The translations under genes and the position numbers were made by a program. A stretch of 64,000 bases of DNA from Niastella sp966212235 (GTDB taxonomy: Bacteria; Bacteroidota; Bacteroidia; Chitinophagales; Chitinophagaceae): positions 62,001-126,000 of the forward strand of contig CBIHPP010000014.1 of assembly GCA_966212235.1 (NCBI GenBank), in the 5' to 3' direction. Shown piece after piece: positions 53,198 to 62,039 of the stretch (position 1 is the stretch's first letter; every line of letters begins with the position of its first letter). The notes beneath the pieces are model-generated. The model was not told the origin of the DNA and ran no database searches. It was given only the letters and a program-made list of their open reading frames with translations.

Positions 53198-53593
53198 ATG
53201 GATATTCATTTTAAAATTATCGGCAGTTTATTGATTGTATTAGCCCTGCTTCATTTTTATTTTCCAAAGTATTTTAACTGGAAGCAGGACCTACAGCCAT
53301 TGAGCATCATGAATCGTCAGATCATGTATGTTCATTCTTTTTTTATTGCATTCGTGGTTTTTTTGGTAGGACTGCTGTGCCTCACCTCTTCAAACGAATT
53401 GTTAAACACAACGTTGGGCAAGCGAATTTCTTTGGGTATTGGCATATTCTGGGGAGCAAGATTAGTGATCCAGTTCTTTGGTTATTCTTCAAAGATCTGG
53501 AAGGGCAAAGTATTTGAAACTGCTGTACATATTATCTTCTCCATATTCTGGGCTTATCTTACAACCATTTTTATGTTTGCATATATAGCGTAA
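53198..53593 (+). CDS. Small four-helix membrane protein
   Basis: A 131-residue integral-membrane protein from the ATG at 53198 (MDIHFKIIGSLLIVLALLHFYFPKYFNWKQDL); the longer frame from 53048 runs inside the methyltransferase gene in another frame and is not credible. Four hydrophobic segments. I do not recognise a named family. It closes the acyltransferase, DoxX-like, DUF2071, methyltransferase-like run, suggesting a shared envelope role. Confidence 0.75.
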   Translation: MDIHFKIIGSLLIVLALLHFYFPKYFNWKQDLQPLSIMNRQIMYVHSFFIAFVVFLVGLLCLTSSNELLNTTLGKRISLGIGIFWGARLVIQFFGYSSKIWKGKVFETAVHIIFSIFWAYLTTIFMFAYIA

Positions 53594-54601
53594 GATGGTG
53601 GAGTATCCGGCTCTTCTCGGTTCTGGCATTACATAAAAAAATCCTGGCCTTAACCTGCCAGGATTACCGGGACCCGGTATTACCCGGGTTATTACACCTT
53701 ACCAGTTAGACGAATATATTATCATTTGTAATGCAAAGTCGAAATAGTACGCATTGTCCTTTTTTTGTTACATAGGATCTTGTTCCTGGAGCTATACTTT
53801 TAGCAATGCCCCCGGAATTTGACATCTGTCAAAAAACAAAAAATAATGCATTATTTTTTTAACAAATACATTTTATTGATAATATTGTATATACCTTAGG
53901 GTCTGATTTGTATTTCTTCATAAAGTCAGTAATCAGCTCTACAATTCGCTCCCTCGTTAATCCTTAGTTTCATGCTTTCTGCAACCATAATTTTATCCGT
54001 ATTTGTTTTAAAGATGGGTCTTTTTATATAAGTGAATGACACTAATTACTCCAATCTCCTCATTTTAGAATTGATGAGCAGAACAGGTAATGAAGCACCA
54101 TTAGGGCTATTTCGGTTAAAACGCAATGGTTAATTTCTCCAATACCCAACCTGGGTTTGTCTTTATATTTTAGCGGGGATTTCAAAAACAAAGCAAAGCT
54201 TTATTCAGATCTGCTTCTTATCAGCATTTTCTGCTTCACATTCGATTGATCCTTTATTGGTTTTATGGTAATAGCATTTCATATGCATTAGCTATGACAT
54301 GCTATCTGGAATTCTATTTGTCTTTATGTTAAACACCTGTATATGACAAATGATTCTTTAAGGAGAACTCATGTCTCCTTATATGATAATATAAGCCTGA
54401 ATTTGTGTAGCACTGAATTAGAGCAGAACCTCTCATCCAATTTTCTATTCAATTTATATACACCTTATTTTTTTAAATCTCTAAATGGGTCCTGGGAAAG
54501 TTTAAAATTGTTTGCGCTTCATGTTCACCGGGCGCGTGCACCTACGACCGTTATAAAACAATATCCTGCATCTACGCAATATTTTTTTATAATATCAAAA
54601 A
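53594..54601. other. 1-kb intergenic region, mostly without recognisable content
   Basis: Holds two hairpins, ATCCTGGC/GCCAGGAT (53641-53664) and TACCGG/CCGGTA just after it, which probably end the preceding operon although no clean T run follows on the plus strand. An AT palindrome AAATAATGCATTATTT is near 53842. The rest is AT-rich and no reading frame has coding character. It presumably contains the promoter of the next gene. Confidence 0.55.
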
Positions 54602-56701
54602 ATGCTACTTATGAGTGGTCAAATACTAACACGCATTGTCAGAAATATGCTGTTGCTTTTTGTACTCAGCTTTTCCATGACGGCTCTTTTTGCCCAAACG
54701 ATTACTGTTGATGGTAAACCAGGCGACTGGCCTGCGGTATTAAATGGCAGCAACGCTGCAGCCAAAACATTTATACATGACGCTACCAATTCGAATGATG
54801 ACCAGTTTACACAAGGTAGCCAGGATGATAACGTACTTCCAACGAAATGGCATTGGAATTTTGGTAGTACCAATGACAAGGGCGACATTCAAAACGCCTC
54901 CACGGTGCTTATTGGCTCAACGCTGTATTTCTGTGGCGACCGCACTGCCATAAACGGAACCGCTCAGATCGGTTTCTGGTTTTTTTTGAATGATGTTTTT
55001 CCGAAACCAGACGGCACATTCAATGCTGACCACAAGGCGGCTAACCTGAGTGCTAACCCGCCGCAATATGGTGACCTGCTGATACTGAGTAATTTCGTTA
55101 ATGGTGGTGGTACTGTGGACATTAAAATATATACGTTTCTGGGGTACAGTGGGGGCAAGGCAACGTTTCAATTGCTAGGCGCAGCCACTGCTCCGGCAAA
55201 AGCGATGGTAAACGCCAGCCAGGAAAATGTACCTACAAATGTTACCAATTGGTCGTACCAATCAAAAGGCGGTGCTGCGGGTATTTATGTTATCGGTTCT
55301 TTTTTTGAAGGAAGCGTTGACCTGAGCAAGCTGGGTAATTTATGTTTCCAACAATTCTTAATGGAAACCCGGAACTCTGCCGAATTAAGCGCTTCGCAAC
55401 AGGATATGGCAGCTGGCGATTTCGACGTACTTCCATCGGTTGACCTTAATGTAACCCTTAAAACCGGGGTAACAAAAAGTAATACTTCTACAGCGGCATG
55501 TCCGGAGCTTTATATTCTTGATGCGCTTAAAACAACGACTGCCGATGTAACAGCAACAACAACAGCACAAACCGTTACTTATGCATCGCTTACTTATTCA
55601 GGTGGAGGTGCTGTTCCTGCTGCCGAGGCAACTTTTACACCAAATGGTAAAAATGGTACATTCGAAGTTAAAAGTGCAGATGCTTTCGGCAAAACATACA
55701 GGATCATAGCAACGGCTTCAAATGGACTGAACTGCGACGACAAGGATACGATTTGCATTAATGTAACGGGTTCTCCTTCTCCATGCACAATAACAGGTCC
55801 AAACCCTGTTTGTCCGAAGAGCGTCAATACATATATTTATAATCCGGATGGAGTCAATGGCGCCGATCCGCTTCCTACTGGTTTCACTGCCAAATGGACC
55901 CTGGAAAACAATACCAACAATGCAACCCCGGGTGCCGTAGACAATACGAATTCGTTCAACGTAACAGCAGCTACAGCATGTAATACAGCATACACCGTAA
56001 AACTTGCACTGTCTTCCGTCTCTGGTTTTGGAAATTCAACCTGCACGTTGAAAGTAGATGTAAAAGTGAATTCAGATCTTACACTCACCTGTCCGGCTGA
56101 TAAGAATTTGGCATGTGGTGCATCTACTGCTCCATCGAATACCGGAACGGCTTCTGCTCCTGATAATGGTTGTGGTGTTAAGCTGATGTACATTGATACC
56201 GTTTACAGAACGTGGGTTGCTATTGATGCCTGTGGAACTAAGAAAACATGCAGGCAGATCATCAGGATCGACACTTGCGTTGTGTCAAACTCGCTTCCTG
56301 CAAGACAGAGCACCAACGAATCAATTACATCAGGGCCGGTTCTTGTAAGTCCTGCTACTTCGGCCAAGCCGGAAATAAGGAAAATCAAAGACATGCCCGT
56401 AATTGATCCAAGGACGACTTCTTCTGCATCGATAACCAAAGAGTTGCAGGTACAGGCCTTCCCTAATCCTTTCAGTAATACAGTCAATTTCCGCTTTACT
56501 TCACCAGTGAGCGGCCGGGCTGTTCTGGAAGTGTTCAATACCCAGGGGCAACGCGTAGGAATTGCTTTTGATGGAAAGATAGATGCCGGTGCTATTAAAA
56601 ACGTACAATTCAGTACACGATTAAGTAATCAGGCACTTATTTACAAACTTAAAGTAGGAGATAAAACAGTAAGAGGTACAATATTGGAATTGAAAAAGTA
56701 A
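54602..56701 (+). CDS. T9SS-secreted surface protein, function unknown
   Basis: A 699-residue secreted protein. Signal peptide (RNMLLLFVLSFSMTALFAQ), then TITVDGKPGDWPAVLNGSN and a DOMON/CBM9-like region (about 35-280), a middle Ig/PKD-like part (about 300-500), a HYR-like Cys-bearing repeat (TCPADKNLACGAST...DNGCG), and a T9SS sorting domain from about residue 620 (VQAFPNPFSNTVNFRF...LKVGDKTVRGTILELKK). Met4 at 54611 is an equally good start. No catalytic motif seen. It is probably a surface adhesin or scaffold. Confidence 0.88.
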   Translation: MLLMSGQILTRIVRNMLLLFVLSFSMTALFAQTITVDGKPGDWPAVLNGSNAAAKTFIHDATNSNDDQFTQGSQDDNVLPTKWHWNFGSTNDKGDIQNASTVLIGSTLYFCGDRTAINGTAQIGFWFFLNDVFPKPDGTFNADHKAANLSANPPQYGDLLILSNFVNGGGTVDIKIYTFLGYSGGKATFQLLGAATAPAKAMVNASQENVPTNVTNWSYQSKGGAAGIYVIGSFFEGSVDLSKLGNLCFQQFLMETRNSAELSASQQDMAAGDFDVLPSVDLNVTLKTGVTKSNTSTAACPELYILDALKTTTADVTATTTAQTVTYASLTYSGGGAVPAAEATFTPNGKNGTFEVKSADAFGKTYRIIATASNGLNCDDKDTICINVTGSPSPCTITGPNPVCPKSVNTYIYNPDGVNGADPLPTGFTAKWTLENNTNNATPGAVDNTNSFNVTAATACNTAYTVKLALSSVSGFGNSTCTLKVDVKVNSDLTLTCPADKNLACGASTAPSNTGTASAPDNGCGVKLMYIDTVYRTWVAIDACGTKKTCRQIIRIDTCVVSNSLPARQSTNESITSGPVLVSPATSAKPEIRKIKDMPVIDPRTTSSASITKELQVQAFPNPFSNTVNFRFTSPVSGRAVLEVFNTQGQRVGIAFDGKIDAGAIKNVQFSTRLSNQALIYKLKVGDKTVRGTILELKK

Positions 56702-56726
56702 ACGTTCTCCAGAATTTTGATAATCA

Positions 56727-56765
56727 AACCAGGGCTGCTTCGTAAGAGGCAGCCCTGGTTTTTAA
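56727..56765 (+). terminator. Terminator downstream of the T9SS surface protein
   Basis: AACCAGGGCTGC and GCAGCCCTGGTT form a perfect 12-bp stem followed by TTTTT. Confidence 0.9.
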
Positions 56766-56807
56766 AAGGCACAAGGGACGAGGCACCCCCTTGTGAGCCT
56801 TAAACCT

Positions 56808-57752
56808 TTAATTAATTACAAAAAGTTCATAAGCAACAGTACTAAATATGGTATAGTCGATCCAGATGAATCCGCCATCACACCAGTTGGTGCCCCATGA
56901 ATTCATTGCTTTGAAAGCATGTTTTGAATCGTCATAACCAACAATAGTCAGGCCATGCCCCATTACAGTTGTTCCTTTTGTATTCCAAATATAACCCGGG
57001 CCAGCATTGTAAAAATTTGCATCGATACTCAATATAGAAGCCAAAGGATGTTTTGCTGCAATGGAGCTTTTTATTGCCGTGGTATCTGTACCGTACACTA
57101 TCGAATAGGAAGCTATTTTATAATTCGATGCTTCTGCATACTGGTTTGTGCTGGGCATCAGGCTGCAACCATTTATACTGCTGTAGGGCATGGTTTGCCA
57201 GGTGCAAACCCCTTTATTTACCATTAATCCAAAAGCATCATATATCGCGGACGAACCGCACCCCCCCATTTGTATCTGGTTAAATATAAATTCGGGACTG
57301 AAAATATTGGTAGCATAGCTGTAGCTGGTTGCATTGGTGCGGTAATATTGTTCAATAGTTCTTACCGAAGCTGCAGCCCATGAAACACAGGAACCTTCGC
57401 TGCCCTGGTTGCCGGGAGTTGGAGTTGTTAATATATAACTGGCCGGCAGGGTAGTGGGAGGTATTACTGTTATAGGAGGAGGTGTTGTAGTGATTGTTGT
57501 ATCTGTAGGTGGGTTGGTGGGGCTGGGTGTTCTTTTTCTTGCACTTTGCATCTGCTGATAAAACTGCGAAGACATAACAACAGGCAGCTTAGCCAGTTTG
57601 GCCGGATCATCTGGTGCAACACCCGAGTATTTTGCATTGGGTTCGGTATCATTGTTATTTTCAACGGTAGCGGATTGTTCTTTTTGACAGGCTGTCCATA
57701 TTAAGGATAGCCCGAGTGCCGGTAAAAGCACCTTCCATAGTTGTACTGACAT
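56808..57752 (-). CDS. Papain-family (C1) cysteine protease lipoprotein
   Basis: A 314-residue lipoprotein (MSVQLWKVLLPALGLSLIWTACQKEQS, lipobox IWTAC) with a Pro/Thr-rich spacer (about 75-100) and a C1 peptidase domain. Catalytic Cys122 lies in GNQGSEGSCVSWAA, His266 in VMGHGLTIVGYDD and Asn284 in NSWGTNW, a complete triad order; Gln of the oxyanion hole is in GNQG. No long propeptide is visible, so control is by another route. The Cys is followed by VSWA rather than the common WSFA. Stand-alone gene. Confidence 0.92.
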   Translation of the reverse strand: MSVQLWKVLLPALGLSLIWTACQKEQSATVENNNDTEPNAKYSGVAPDDPAKLAKLPVVMSSQFYQQMQSARKRTPSPTNPPTDTTITTTPPPITVIPPTTLPASYILTTPTPGNQGSEGSCVSWAAASVRTIEQYYRTNATSYSYATNIFSPEFIFNQIQMGGCGSSAIYDAFGLMVNKGVCTWQTMPYSSINGCSLMPSTNQYAEASNYKIASYSIVYGTDTTAIKSSIAAKHPLASILSIDANFYNAGPGYIWNTKGTTVMGHGLTIVGYDDSKHAFKAMNSWGTNWCDGGFIWIDYTIFSTVAYELFVIN

Positions 57753-58907
57753 AGTTTTTCAAAGTTTATTGTTGGTTTTCATAAATACTTTGGCGTCTGT
57801 GTAATTAAACACAGAACAGTAATTGCATCAGCAGTTTGTAATGGAACTGTTGTAAAACATAAACAGCACCTTTACAAGTGTTAATGGAAGGAACAGGTTA
57901 CCAGTAAATGATCGGGAAAAGAAATAAGCCGGACTATTAGTTAGAATGTTCTTCTTGTAGCGTACCGGATTTTTTCTTTAATCTTAAAACGTTTAATAGG
58001 GTATATGATTGGCTCCATAAGGAACAATCATTGTGCCATTAATGATAATATGTATCTAATGCTAAGTTTATTAATACATTGATAAGTATGCAATTAGATA
58101 TTAAAAAGCGGATGCAGGTATTGAAATGACCGATTGGTGGGCAATCACATAATTCACTTAGGCAGTACGTTTGCAGAAACTTGAAGAAACAGGAGTAATA
58201 GCAATACAAATACAGCAATAGCAACAACGATAGTTTGGGTTCCATGCGTTTTCATAATATCAATTTAAATTGATTACAAAATCGAAGCATACGAATGGGT
58301 CTTCCAGCGATGTAATGGATCGGTGCTTTACAGGGAATGTCTGTCAGCTATTGAAGTAATGGTAGGTAGAAGGTAAAGTAGGAACAGGAAAGCGGAATAC
58401 CTCTAAACTAATATGTTTTTTTGATAGTTGCAAGGGGCTGGCGAATTCTAATGCAAGTTTAATGAAGGTCTAATACAGCCCGTTAAAACCATGCTTTCCT
58501 ACTCGCTTCCGAAACGTTGTTAAACCTTCAACGTGTAGGCAGGAATAATTCAAATAATCCAGTTTGTGACTTAGTATTCCGCAATAATAAATGATTACCA
58601 GCTTTTTATTAAATTTAAGATCATATATTTCAAATTTGAAACACCCCGTTTGGAATTTGAAACGACCCATTTCAAATTTGAAACACCCCATTTGGAATTT
58701 GAAATGACCCATTTCAAATTTGAAATAGTACGATTTTAACTGAAAATGTACCGGGCCGATCCGTTAAATAGCAGTTTGTGGCTTCTGGTTATGATCGGTT
58801 ATTCTTAGTTGCTCCTTTCCACCCATTAACTAATTTCGCCGCATATAAAACCAGGTGGTTACAGCCACCCCTTTTTCAACACTTTTATCAGCGAAACCTG
58901 TAAACAT
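57753..58907. other. 1.15-kb intergenic region with palindromic tandem repeat
   Basis: No credible gene; AT-rich. It holds the 21-bp palindromic tandem repeat at 58628-58725 and a short hairpin GGTGG/CCACC (58854-58869) just before the GH20 gene. The remainder (57753-58600) shows nothing recognisable. Confidence 0.55.
58628..58725. repeat. Five-copy 21-bp palindromic tandem repeat
   Basis: TTTCAAATTTGAAA at 58628, 58670 and 58712 alternates with TTTGGAATTTGAAA at 58649 and 58691; the period is exactly 21 bp, with CACCCC(G/A) or (C/T)GACCCA linkers. The higher-order unit is 42 bp. Each TTTCAAATTTGAAA is a perfect palindrome. Confidence 0.92.
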
Positions 58908-61211
58908 ATGCGGATGAATTGTATGAGCGTTATTTCCCGGTTGATCTTATCGGGTGCCATCATGCTAATGGTATTAACCGGATGGGCGCAAAAGAACGTA
59001 AACTATCCCCTGATCCCATACCCTGCTGTGGTAGAAACTGGAAAAAGTGAATTCGTTATAACACCCAATACAGTAATTAATGCGGAGACCGGGTTTGAAA
59101 ATGCCGTTGCCGAATTACAACGGCTCATGACGCAGGCTTTTGGAAAACCACTGAAAACAACACAGGCAAAAGGGAATAATCAAATCGTGTTGCGCAAAGA
59201 TGCCGCCACTACTTCCGGGGAAGGGTATCAGATCTCTATCTCAGATAAGCAGGTCGTCCTGTCGGCTCGTGAATTCGCTGGCATGTTTCGCGCCGTGCAA
59301 ACCATCCGGCAGTTATTGCCACTGTCCGTTGAAAAGAAATCATCGGACTTGAAAAGCATGCATTTGCCCGCGCTTTCCATAACCGATGAACCTGCTTACG
59401 CCTGGCGCGGCATTCACCTCGATGTTTCCCGTCACTTTTTCAGCATTTCCTACCTGCAAAAGCTCATCGACGGCATGGCGCTGTACAAACTTAATAAACT
59501 GCACCTGCACCTCACCGATGACCAGGGCTGGCGGATCGAGATCAAAAAATATCCTGCCCTCACCGAACAGGGCGCCTGGCGCCCTTTCGATAAAAATGAT
59601 TCTGCCTGTATGCGCCAGCAGAAAGATAATCCGGATATGGCCATAGAGCCCAAACACATTGTGAAACGTAATGGCAAAACTTTATACGGCGGCTTTTATA
59701 CCCAGCAGCAAATGAAAGAGCTGGTACGGTATGCGGCTGCCCGTTATATCGACATTATTCCCGAAGTAGATATGCCCGGTCATATGATGGCAGCTATTCA
59801 TGCCTTTCCCGATCTGTCGTGCGAAGGCGGCAGTCATTGGGGTGAATTGTTTTCTACCCCTGTTTGTCCCTGTAAGGAAAGCACTTTTGAATTTGCACAG
59901 AATGTGTTTACCGAGATCATGGATATTTTTCCTTCCGAATTCATTCACCTTGGCGCCGATGAGGTGGACCGTAAAAGCTGGGCGCAAAGTCCCCTTTGCA
60001 AAACGCTGATGGAAAAAGAAGGGTTGAAGAATACGGCAGAACTGCAAAGCTATTTTGTTAAAAGAATGGAGCGTTTCTTTCAGAGCAAAGGCAGAAAACT
60101 GATCGGCTGGGACGAGATCCTGGAAGGCGGCATCAGCCCTACGGCCAATGTGATGTACTGGCGTGCCTGGGTACCTGATGCGCCGGTTTCGGCTGCCCGT
60201 AATGGAAACAGGGTTATTATGAGCCCGGGTAATCCATTGTATTTCGATAACCTGCCCGATGCCCATTCACTTTCCAACATCTATCATTTTAAAGTGGTGC
60301 CCGAAAAACTAACGGCCGAAGAAGCGAAGTTTATCATAGGTGCGCAGGCTAACTTATGGACGGAACACGTACCTTCTGAAAACCGCGCCGATTACCTGTA
60401 CTTTCCGCGCCTGCTCGCTTTGGCGGAAAGAGTGTGGAGCAAACAACCTGATTTTTTGTCTTTTCAGCAACGACTGCCGGCGCATTATAACAGGTTGGAG
60501 GCGTTACGGGTGCATTACCGCCTGCCCGATTTGAGCGGATTTGCCGAACACAACGTATTTACCAATCAGGCCATCCTCGATATCAAAAAGCCGCTGCCCA
60601 ACCTGGTACTGCGTTATACGACCGATGTCAGTATTCCGGTTTCAACATCCCCGGCATTGAGTAAACCACTGGTCATTCAACAACCGGTTACCATTAAACT
60701 GGCAGCGTTTACAAGTAGTGGTTTGCGCGGGGAGATCTATACGCTGAATTATAAGAAAGAAACATTCCGCGAACCGGTAACTGTTTCTGGTACAGAAGCC
60801 GGCTTACAATGCAAATACTTTAAAAAATATTTTCTGAATACCAACGGTATGAAAACCGTTCAACCCGATAGCCAGTTTATTACTACCGGTATTGTAGTAC
60901 CGCCGGCGGTTTCGGCGCCTTCTTTCGGTTTGCAGTACAGCGGCTATATTGATATTCCCGAAACAGGTATTTACAGTTTTTATTTGTTGTGTGATGATGG
61001 CGGTACGGTAACCATTGATGATAAATTGGTAGTTGATAACGACGGTCAACATGCACCTTTGGAGAGATCCGGACAAATAGCTTTGAAAAAAGGGCTGCAT
61101 CCTTTTGCCCTGAACTTTATTGAAGGCGGTGGCGGCTTTACCTTACAACTTAAATACAGTAAAGGCAGCGGCCCGGCCATAGCCATCCCTGATAGTTATT
61201 TCAAACACTAA
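58908..61211 (+). CDS. GH20 beta-N-acetylhexosaminidase
   Basis: A 767-residue secreted exo-hexosaminidase that releases GlcNAc from chitin oligosaccharides or glycoconjugates. Signal peptide (MSVISRLILSGAIMLMVLTGWAQ), GH20b alpha/beta domain (about 35-160), catalytic barrel with the Asp-Glu pair D351-E352 in HLGADEVDRKSW, and a C-terminal PA14-like beta domain (about 645-765: YSGYIDIPETGIYSFYLLCDDGGTVTIDDKLVVDN...). Works naturally with the GH18 chitinase at the other end of the window. The most upstream ATG (58908) precedes the signal peptide by five residues; MSVIS at 58923 is equally good. Confidence 0.94.
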   Translation: MRMNCMSVISRLILSGAIMLMVLTGWAQKNVNYPLIPYPAVVETGKSEFVITPNTVINAETGFENAVAELQRLMTQAFGKPLKTTQAKGNNQIVLRKDAATTSGEGYQISISDKQVVLSAREFAGMFRAVQTIRQLLPLSVEKKSSDLKSMHLPALSITDEPAYAWRGIHLDVSRHFFSISYLQKLIDGMALYKLNKLHLHLTDDQGWRIEIKKYPALTEQGAWRPFDKNDSACMRQQKDNPDMAIEPKHIVKRNGKTLYGGFYTQQQMKELVRYAAARYIDIIPEVDMPGHMMAAIHAFPDLSCEGGSHWGELFSTPVCPCKESTFEFAQNVFTEIMDIFPSEFIHLGADEVDRKSWAQSPLCKTLMEKEGLKNTAELQSYFVKRMERFFQSKGRKLIGWDEILEGGISPTANVMYWRAWVPDAPVSAARNGNRVIMSPGNPLYFDNLPDAHSLSNIYHFKVVPEKLTAEEAKFIIGAQANLWTEHVPSENRADYLYFPRLLALAERVWSKQPDFLSFQQRLPAHYNRLEALRVHYRLPDLSGFAEHNVFTNQAILDIKKPLPNLVLRYTTDVSIPVSTSPALSKPLVIQQPVTIKLAAFTSSGLRGEIYTLNYKKETFREPVTVSGTEAGLQCKYFKKYFLNTNGMKTVQPDSQFITTGIVVPPAVSAPSFGLQYSGYIDIPETGIYSFYLLCDDGGTVTIDDKLVVDNDGQHAPLERSGQIALKKGLHPFALNFIEGGGGFTLQLKYSKGSGPAIAIPDSYFKH

Positions 61212-61217
61212 AATGCA

Positions 61218-61300
61218 AAAGGTGGGTCCCTCTTGAAAGAGGGGCTCACCTTAATAAAAATGTGGGCCGTCCGCCAGTTGGCGAAACGACCCACATTTTT
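61218..61300. repeat. Intergenic palindromic repeat, copy D
   Basis: The left unit AAGGTGGGTCCCTC...GAGGGGCTCACCTT (61218-61252) forms one hairpin. The right unit ATGTGGGCCGTCCGCCAGT...CCCACAT (61259-61296) forms a second with the CCGCCA/TGGCG inner stem. It lies between convergent genes and could end transcription of both. Confidence 0.8.
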
Positions 61301-61335
61301 TGAATGCTAATATCTACAACTAAATGAGGAGGGCT

Positions 61336-61659
61336 CTATTGCTCCAGTTTAATTTCGCCTACATCAGTTGGCTGGCCATCTGTAACGGTAACGCCATCTT
61401 TAGCAGCGTTCTTATAAGGCGGCTTCGCTTCAATAATTATTCGATAGGTACCTGGCTTGGCATCGGTAATTTCGAATGTTCCTTTATTGATTTCGGCTTT
61501 TAAGGTGTCAGTAGACGATAAGGCCCACGCTCTAACTGCAGCATCAGCCGGATTCACTGTTCCTTTCACGGAACCCGTTCTAACAGCATTAAAAGCAAAT
61601 AATCCGGCGGCAGCAAATGCGATTGCTGCCATGCTCATCTTGGCATTTTTCATACTCAT
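61336..61659 (-). CDS. Small exported protein with carboxypeptidase-like beta domain
   Basis: A 107-residue protein from the ATG at 61659 (MSMKNAKMSMAAIAFAAAGLFAFNAV, signal-peptide-like hydrophobic core). The mature part (SVKGTVNPADAAVRAWALSSTDTLKAEINKGTFEITDAKPGTYRIIIEAKPPYKN) resembles the carboxypeptidase regulatory-like beta-sandwich (Cna-B/CarbopepD type). A TTG at 61662 is the only alternative start. Likely exported; binding partner unknown. Confidence 0.8.
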   Translation of the reverse strand: MSMKNAKMSMAAIAFAAAGLFAFNAVRTGSVKGTVNPADAAVRAWALSSTDTLKAEINKGTFEITDAKPGTYRIIIEAKPPYKNAAKDGVTVTDGQPTDVGEIKLEQ

Positions 61660-62039
61660 CAAAATTATAGGTTAAACAAAAAATGATTACTACACTTGAT
61701 CAACTACAAACACGTTGGCTATAATCAGGGAAGTGAATAAAATTTATCACAGAGTATTAATGGGGAGACAAGTACTATGCCAGAACAGACGCATAGGTAT
61801 AAGAAATTATTTTAACATTTTTGGTGCTGGCGGTGGCATAAAAATTTTTCAAAACCCTGTAGAATTTATTCAACAGATGATCATAAATAAGAAAATTCTT
61901 ACGTTAGACCTATGTTTATGGCCAATGGTCGCAGCTATTTAGCCTTTTACCGATAAAACCGGGCGGTATGTCTATTTTTAAGCATGAAAACCAACATTTT
62001 TTAAGGATATTACGTAGGTATTATGTACGAACTAACAAT
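61660..62039. other. Intergenic region before the M43 protease gene
   Basis: 380 bp, AT-rich; one plus-strand frame (61715-61942) lacks coding character. No promoter or operator was recognised with confidence. Confidence 0.5.

Noticed and set aside
54343..54711. 122-residue frame before the T9SS surface protein gene
   Set aside because: Low-complexity, AT-rich, without family motifs, and overlapping the real signal peptide in another frame.
58470..58712. Minus-strand frame encoding 7-residue MGxFKFx repeats
   Set aside because: It is produced by the 21-bp palindromic DNA repeat, which happens to be a multiple of three; no start signal or homologue-like features.
58628..58725. CRISPR array
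   Set aside because: The period of 21 bp with 7-bp near-constant linkers leaves no unique spacers, and no cas genes are present.
61715..61942. 75-residue plus-strand frame before the M43 gene
   Set aside because: No motif, no signal, and AT-rich random-looking composition.
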